Shown piece by piece: positions 15,871-19,511 of a stretch of 19,511 nt of DNA. The notes under the pieces were generated by a model. That model did not search any database and was not told where the DNA came from. It saw only the letters and a list, made by a program, of their open reading frames with translations. Position 1 is the stretch's first letter. Each line of letters opens with the position of its first letter. Origin of the DNA: an uncultured Paracoccus sp. Lineage in GTDB: Bacteria > Pseudomonadota > Alphaproteobacteria > Rhodobacterales > Rhodobacteraceae. A program made the translations under genes and the position numbers. The stretch covers positions 1 through 19,511 of the forward strand of contig CAKTBJ010000044.1 of assembly GCA_934533075.1 (NCBI GenBank). Direction: 5' to 3'.

Positions 15871-16416
15871 ATGGGTGGCTGGATTTTCGCCTATGGCTCG
15901 CTGATGTGGGACCCCGGCGTGCCGGTCTGCGAAAGCGTGATCGCGCGGCTGGACGGGTTCGCGCGCAGCTTCTGCCTGCGCTCGGTGCGCCATCGCGGCA
16001 CGCCGGAGGCGCCGGGGCTGGTGCTGGGGCTGGAGGAGGCCGCGGGCGCCTGCTGCACCGGGCTGGCCTTTCGCGTGGGCGCCCCGGACTGGGACGAGGC
16101 GCTGGCAAATCTGCGTGAGCGCGAACTGGTCACCGCCGCCTATCGCGAGCAGGTGGTGCCGCTGGCGCTGGAGGACGGCCGCCGCGTCGAGGCCGTCGCC
16201 TATGTGATGAAGCTGGGCCACGACCAGCATGTGCAGGGCCTGAGCCATGACGAGCAGGCGGCGATCATCGCCCGCGCGCATGGCGGGCGCGGGCCGAACG
16301 CGGATTACCTGTTCAACACCGTGGCGCATCTGGACCGGCTGGGGCTGCCCGATGCCGACCTGGACGGGCTGGCGCGGCGGGTGCGGGCGCTGATGGCGGG
16401 GCAGGGGGCGGCTTGA
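15871..16416 (+). CDS. chaC: ChaC-type gamma-glutamylcyclotransferase
   Basis: A 181-residue cytosolic protein of the ChaC/GGCT-like fold. ChaC enzymes cleave glutathione to 5-oxoproline and Cys-Gly. The glycine-rich substrate loop Y8-G-S-L11 opens the protein (FAYGSLMWDPG). The conserved segment R84-E85-L..AYRE carries the likely catalytic glutamate E85. The CLRSVRHRGTPEAPGLVLGL region and the C-terminal NADYLFNTVAHL motif are also typical of bacterial ChaC. AAGGAG (15859-15864) lies 6 nt before the ATG and fixes the start, although the frame is open far upstream against the DUF2125 gene. It is probably monocistronic or weakly linked to the downstream pseudouridine synthase 63 bp away. Confidence 0.92.
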   Translation: MGGWIFAYGSLMWDPGVPVCESVIARLDGFARSFCLRSVRHRGTPEAPGLVLGLEEAAGACCTGLAFRVGAPDWDEALANLRERELVTAAYREQVVPLALEDGRRVEAVAYVMKLGHDQHVQGLSHDEQAAIIARAHGGRGPNADYLFNTVAHLDRLGLPDADLDGLARRVRALMAGQGAA

Positions 16417-16441
16417 CAAGCGCCGGGCGGCAGCCGATGGC
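16413..16441 (+). promoter_or_regulatory. Candidate promoter for the rluC-HAD-ATP12 operon
   Basis: A perfect -35 hexamer TTGACA (16413-16418) overlaps the stop codon of the ChaC-like gene. The hexamer 17 bp downstream, GATGGC (16436-16441), is a poor -10. GC-rich alphaproteobacterial promoters often have weak -10 elements, so this is possible but unproven. Confidence 0.3.
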
Positions 16442-16479
16442 AACGCCATGACCCGGAACCCGATCCAGCGGAGGCCCCG

Positions 16480-17523
16480 ATGAGCGGCGTCCAGACCCTG
16501 CGCATTCCCGAAGACGCGGCCGAGCAGCGCCTCGACCGCTGGCTGCGCAGGCGCTTTCCGCAACTGACGCAGGGCGCGGTGGAAAAGCTGTGCCGGACCG
16601 GGCAGATCCGCCTCGACGGCGGCCGGGTCAAGGCGAATTCCCGCCTGCAAGGCGGCGAGGAGATCCGCATCCCGCCGCTGCCCGACGCGCCGGCGCCGCT
16701 GGTGCGCCGCGACTTCATGGCCGAGGACGATGCCGAGATGATCCGCGCCTCGGTGATCTTCCGCGACCAGCACCTGATCGCGCTGAACAAGCCGCCGGGC
16801 CTGCCCAGCCAGGGCGGCAGTGGCTTGGGCAACCGCCATGTCGACGCGCTGACCGAGGCGCTGATGTATGACTACAAGGAAAGGCCCAAGCTGGTTCACC
16901 GGCTGGACAAGGACACCTCGGGCGTCCTGCTGCTGGCGCGCACCGACCGCGTGGCGCGCCGCCTGTCCGAGGCGTTCCGCGACCGCACCACGCGCAAGAT
17001 CTATTGGGCGGCCGTCGCCGGCGTGCCCGGCCCGCGCATGGGCACCGTCCGATTCGGCCTCGTGAAGGCGCCCGGCCACGGCGCCGGCGGTGAGGGCGAG
17101 AAGATGCGCATCGTCCATCCCCGCGACATCGAGAAGGTCGAGGGCGCCAAGCGCGCGACCACCGATTACGCGGTGCTGGACGGTCTGGGCAACCGGGTCA
17201 GCTGGTGCGCGCTGGTGCCGATCACCGGCCGCACCCACCAGTTGCGCGCCCATATGGCCGAGATCGGCCACCCGATCATCGGCGACGGCAAATATGGCGG
17301 CTCGGGGCAGGAGAATCTGGGCGACGGCTGGGGCGCCGGCCTTGGCGGTGGGCTGTCGCGCAAGCTGCACCTGCATGCGCGCTCGATCCGGTTCCGCCAT
17401 CCGGTGACGGGGCAGGCGCTGACCATCGTCGCGCCTCTGCCCGAGCATATGAAACGCACCTGGGACGCCTTCGGCTGGCATGCCGCCGACGTGCCGGTGG
17501 ACCCGTTCGAGGACCAGCCATGA
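16480..17523 (+). CDS. rluC: 23S rRNA pseudouridine synthase, RluC type
   Basis: A 347-residue RluA-family pseudouridine synthase. E. coli RluC isomerises uridines 955, 2504 and 2580 of 23S rRNA. An S4 RNA-binding domain occupies about residues 15-75 (RLDRWLRRRFPQL, then the GQIRLDGGRVK turn). The catalytic domain contains ALNKPPGLPSQGG and the active-site motif HRLDKDTSGVLLLAR with catalytic Asp D143. RTHQLRAHMAEIGHPIIGD and the HLHARSIRF block follow. The combination of S4 domain and length favours RluC or RluD over RluA. The RluC assignment is by overall resemblance and is less certain than the family. Its stop overlaps the start of the HAD gene (ATGA). Confidence 0.88.
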   Translation: MSGVQTLRIPEDAAEQRLDRWLRRRFPQLTQGAVEKLCRTGQIRLDGGRVKANSRLQGGEEIRIPPLPDAPAPLVRRDFMAEDDAEMIRASVIFRDQHLIALNKPPGLPSQGGSGLGNRHVDALTEALMYDYKERPKLVHRLDKDTSGVLLLARTDRVARRLSEAFRDRTTRKIYWAAVAGVPGPRMGTVRFGLVKAPGHGAGGEGEKMRIVHPRDIEKVEGAKRATTDYAVLDGLGNRVSWCALVPITGRTHQLRAHMAEIGHPIIGDGKYGGSGQENLGDGWGAGLGGGLSRKLHLHARSIRFRHPVTGQALTIVAPLPEHMKRTWDAFGWHAADVPVDPFEDQP

Positions 17524-18194
17524 CCGCGCCCCTTTCCATCGCGATCTTCGATGTCGACGGCACGCTGATCGACAGCCAGCACCATATCCACGGCGCCATG
17601 ACCGGGGCCTTCGAGGCGCTGGGCATGGTCCCGCCGACGCTGGCCCAGACCCGCCGCATCGTCGGCCTGTCGCTGCCCGTCGCGCTGGCCGAGCTGGCGC
17701 CGGAGGGCGCGCCGGTCGATGAGCTGGTCGAGGCCTACAAGACATCCTTCCACGGCCGGCGCGAGCAGGCGGTGGCGCCGATGTTCGCGGGGGCGCTGGA
17801 TTGCCTCGACAGCCTCGCGGCGCATCCGGCGCTGCTGCTGGGCGTGGCCACCGGCAAGGGGCGGCGGGGGCTGGACCTGATGATCGACATGCACGGGCTG
17901 CATGGCCGCCTCCAGACCTTGCAGACCGCCGACGGCAACCCCTCGAAGCCGCACCCGGAGATGCTGCTGAAGGCGCTGGCCGAGACCGGCATGCAGGCCG
18001 CGCGGGCGGTGATGATCGGCGACACCAGCTTCGACATGGCGATGGGCCGCGCGGCCGGGATGCAAAGCTGGGGCGTCGCCTGGGGCTATCACGAGGTCGC
18101 CGCCCTGCACGAGGCCGGGGCGAATCGCGTCTTTCAGGATTTCGCCAGCCTCGGCGCCGCGCTGGCCGACTGGCATCTGGGTGCGGCGGCATGA
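17520..18194 (+). CDS. HAD-superfamily (subfamily IA) phosphatase
   Basis: A 224-residue haloacid-dehalogenase-type hydrolase. All four motifs are intact. Motif I is D11-V-D13-G-T, with the nucleophile D11 and the acid/base D13. Motif II is the Thr in VATGKGRRG. Motif III is K143 in SKPHPE. Motif IV is G-D168-T-S-F-D172. A helical cap lies between motifs I and II (about residues 18-85). It resembles phosphoglycolate phosphatase-like enzymes (Gph), but the substrate cannot be fixed from the sequence. It overlaps the pseudouridine synthase gene upstream and the ATP12 gene downstream by ATGA, so the three are cotranslated. The start at 17520 is supported by the coupling and by the position of motif I. 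Confidence 0.92.
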   Translation: MTAPLSIAIFDVDGTLIDSQHHIHGAMTGAFEALGMVPPTLAQTRRIVGLSLPVALAELAPEGAPVDELVEAYKTSFHGRREQAVAPMFAGALDCLDSLAAHPALLLGVATGKGRRGLDLMIDMHGLHGRLQTLQTADGNPSKPHPEMLLKALAETGMQAARAVMIGDTSFDMAMGRAAGMQSWGVAWGYHEVAALHEAGANRVFQDFASLGAALADWHLGAAA

Positions 18195-18946
18195 GCCAGC
18201 CGCCTGCCTCGCCCGGCGGCTGGGCCGCGCGCCGCTTCTGGACCCGTGCCGAGGCGCGCGAGACCGGCGACGGCTGGCAGGTGTATCTGGACGAGCGCGC
18301 CCTGCGCACGCCGGGCAAGCATGTGCTGGTCCTGCCCACGCGCGCGCTGGCCGAGGGCATCGCGGCCGAGTGGAACGCGCAAGGCGCGTTCATCCGTCCC
18401 GAGACCATGCCGCTGACCCGCGCCGCCAATTCCGCCATCGAGCGGGTGGCCCCGCAGCATGCCGAGGTCGCGGCGATGCTGGCCGATTACGCCACCACCG
18501 ACCTGCTGTCGCATCGCGCCGGGCATCCGCCCGCGCTGGCCGAGGCGCAGGCGGCCGAGTGGCAGCCGCTGCTGGACTGGCTGGCCGACCGCTATGGCGC
18601 GCGACTGGCCGTGACCGCGGGCATCATGCCGGTGGCGCAGGACCCGCAGGCGCTGGCGCGGCTGGCCGCGGTGGTGGCGGAATTCGGCCCCTTCGGGCTG
18701 ACGGCGCTGCATGACCTGGTGACGCTGCCGGGCAGCCTCGCGCTGGGGCTGGCGGTGGCCGAGGGGCGGATCACGGCGGCCGAGGCGCATCGCCTCTCGC
18801 GCCTGGACGAGGCGCACCAGGCCGCGACCTGGGGCCGGGACGAGGAGGCCGAGGAGGCCGCCGCGGCGCGGCTGGCGGCCCTGCTCGCCGCCGAAACCCT
18901 GTGGCTTTCGCTGGCCGAGGCCCGCGAGGCCGGGCTTGTGCCGTAG
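18191..18946 (+). CDS. ATP12-family F1-ATPase assembly chaperone
   Basis: A 251-residue homologue of mitochondrial Atp12, which binds the free F1 alpha subunit and aids F1-ATPase assembly. Bacterial members are largely confined to alphaproteobacteria. Family features are RRFW near the N-terminus, GWQVYLDERALRTPGKHVLVLPT (quoted in part), then AEGIAAEWNAQG, IRPETMPLTRAANSAIERV, then DYATTDLLSHRA, and EWQPLLDWLADRYGARL. The C-terminal part is an Ala/Glu-rich helix. It overlaps the HAD gene by ATGA and ends the operon. The start is chosen by coupling, since the frame remains open upstream. The chaperone role in this organism is inferred from the family. Confidence 0.92.
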   Translation: MSQPPASPGGWAARRFWTRAEARETGDGWQVYLDERALRTPGKHVLVLPTRALAEGIAAEWNAQGAFIRPETMPLTRAANSAIERVAPQHAEVAAMLADYATTDLLSHRAGHPPALAEAQAAEWQPLLDWLADRYGARLAVTAGIMPVAQDPQALARLAAVVAEFGPFGLTALHDLVTLPGSLALGLAVAEGRITAAEAHRLSRLDEAHQAATWGRDEEAEEAAAARLAALLAAETLWLSLAEAREAGLVP

Positions 18947-18975
18947 CGTCACGCCGGGCGCCGGACAGCCCTTCA

Positions 18976-18991
18976 CCCGATCCCGATCGGG
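18976..18991 (+). terminator. Small hairpin after the ATP12 gene, possible terminator
   Basis: CCCGAT and ATCGGG form a 6-bp stem with a 4-nt CCCG loop, 29 bp after the ATP12 stop. The following CAAACC has no T-run, so factor-independent termination is not well supported. It may only be part of a Rho-type or 3'-end structure. Confidence 0.3.
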
Positions 18992-19011
18992 CAAACCGCT
19001 GATCTGACCGG

Positions 19012-19048
19012 GCTTTCATCTTCCGGGTTGCGCGCAGCGCATGAAAGC
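19012..19048. repeat. 8-bp inverted repeat with nested hairpin upstream of aapJ
   Basis: Perfect arms GCTTTCAT (19012-19019) and ATGAAAGC (19041-19048) enclose 21 nt. A nested hairpin, TGCGC-GCA-GCGCA (19029-19041), competes with it by one base. It ends 5 bp before the -35 of the candidate aapJ promoter, which suits an operator. The TTTGCTT after it could alternatively serve as a weak terminator tail. Confidence 0.45.
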
Positions 19049-19053
19049 TTTGC

Positions 19054-19081
19054 TTGACGCACAGGGCTGCATGCGCAGAAT
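19054..19081 (+). promoter_or_regulatory. Candidate sigma-70 promoter for aapJ
   Basis: TTGACG (19054-19059) matches the -35 consensus at 5 of 6 positions. After a 16-bp spacer, CAGAAT (19076-19081) matches the -10 at 4 of 6. This would give a leader of about 80 nt before the aapJ ATG. It is the best-looking promoter in the window. Confidence 0.5.
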
Positions 19082-19170
19082 GAACCTCATGGCACAGCCC
19101 GGCCGGGACACGGACGGGACCGCGAAAAAGCGCAGGAAAGCCACCGCGCATCCAACAGAGAGAGGTCTTG

Positions 19171-19511
19171 ATGAAACTTTCCGCATTGCTCGCCACCTCC
19201 GCCGCCGCCGTCACGGGGCTGGCCACGCTGGCCGGTGCCGGCACGCTGGACGACGTGAAGGCACGGGGCGAACTGATCTGTGGCGTCAACCTGGGCGTGG
19301 TCGGGTTCTCGGCGCCGGACGCCAATGGCAACTGGTCCGGCATCGACGTGTCCTATTGCCGGGCGCTGGCCGCCGCCGTGCTGGGCGACGGCGACAAGGT
19401 GAAATTCGTCGGCACCTCGGGCCAGAACCGCTTCACCGCGCTGGCCTCGGGCGAGGTCGACGTGCTGGCCCGCAACTCGACCTGGACCTTCCAGCGCGAG
19501 AACGACCTGAA
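19171..19511 (+). CDS. aapJ: General L-amino acid ABC transporter substrate-binding protein AapJ (3' truncated by window)
   Basis: The first 113 residues of a periplasmic solute-binding protein; the gene runs off the window. An N-terminal signal peptide (about residues 1-23, basic start then Ala/Leu-rich helix, cleavage likely after an A-G-A segment) precedes the mature start TLDDVKARGELICGVN. The mature start, FSAPDANGNWSGIDVSYCRA and TALASGEVDVLARNSTW are characteristic of the AapJ/BztA branch. That branch binds a broad range of L-amino acids for the AapQMP (or BztBCD) permease. The permease genes would be expected just downstream, outside the window. An AGAGAGAGG ribosome site lies before the ATG. 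The leader carries a promoter and an inverted repeat, suggesting regulated expression, possibly by nitrogen supply (inference). Confidence 0.93.
   Translation, partial: MKLSALLATSAAAVTGLATLAGAGTLDDVKARGELICGVNLGVVGFSAPDANGNWSGIDVSYCRALAAAVLGDGDKVKFVGTSGQNRFTALASGEVDVLARNSTWTFQRENDL

Noticed and set aside
15799..18438. Upstream extension of the DUF2125 minus-strand frame, making a 1239-codon product
   Set aside because: The extension is antisense to the ChaC-like, RluC, HAD and ATP12 genes. A good ribosome site and a signal-anchor helix place the true start at 15798.
1..19511. CRISPR arrays, tRNA genes, insertion sequences, attachment sites or a T6SS effector/immunity pair
   Set aside because: I saw no regularly spaced repeats, no tRNA cloverleaf, no transposase motif or terminal repeats. 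No gene resembles PAAR, VgrG, Rhs or a toxin-immunity pair.

Overview
The window is very GC-rich (roughly 70% by eye) and almost fully coding. The longest stretch without a gene is 224 bases (18947-19170). Gene content and order point to an alphaproteobacterium of the order Rhodobacterales. The pairs hisC/tyrC, tyrC/DUF2125/ChaC and pseudouridine synthase/HAD/ATP12, followed by an AapJ-type amino-acid binding protein, are arrangements I associate with that order. A Paracoccus-like genus is plausible but is inference only. I see no tRNA, rRNA, CRISPR array, insertion sequence or phage gene.

Region 1 (about 1-12614, all + strand) is the cytoplasmic half of a type VI secretion system (T6SS). Its order is: a DUF6931-like protein, tagH (FHA domain), tssA, tssB, tssC, hcp, tssE, tssF, tssG, tssH (ClpV). 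Together these encode the tail tube (Hcp), the contractile sheath (TssB/TssC), the baseplate (TssE, TssF, TssG), the assembly factor TssA, the sheath-recycling ATPase TssH and a phosphothreonine-sensing FHA protein. The membrane complex (TssJ, TssL, TssM), TssK, the VgrG spike and any recognisable effector or immunity gene are absent. If the system is complete, they must lie upstream of base 1 or elsewhere. Genes are mostly packed with 1-33 bp gaps or ATGA/GTGA overlaps. Two gaps of about 150 bp stand out, before tssB and between hcp and tssE. Each holds an inverted repeat and promoter-like elements, which would suit separate control of the abundant sheath and tube proteins.

Region 2 (12686-14715, + strand) is a two-gene amino-acid biosynthesis unit. 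It has hisC (histidinol-phosphate/aromatic aminotransferase) and tyrC (prephenate/arogenate dehydrogenase), overlapping by ATGA. A 9-bp perfect inverted repeat sits just before the hisC ribosome binding site.

Region 3 (14719-16416) has a DUF2125 membrane-anchored protein on the minus strand, convergent with tyrC with 3 bp between stops. It is divergent from a ChaC-type gamma-glutamylcyclotransferase on the plus strand.

Region 4 (16480-18946, + strand) is a tightly overlapped operon: a 23S rRNA pseudouridine synthase (RluC type), a HAD-family phosphatase and an ATP12-family F1-ATPase assembly chaperone. A 224-bp leader with a promoter and inverted repeats follows. The window then ends inside the start of an aapJ-like general L-amino-acid ABC transporter binding protein (19171 to end, 3' truncated).

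The T6SS is a known system type, and I did not find a wholly new one. The points most worth a second look are a duplicated C-terminal module in TssA, the DUF6931-like gene, an Ala/Glu/Pro-rich insert in ClpV, and the structured non-coding gaps.
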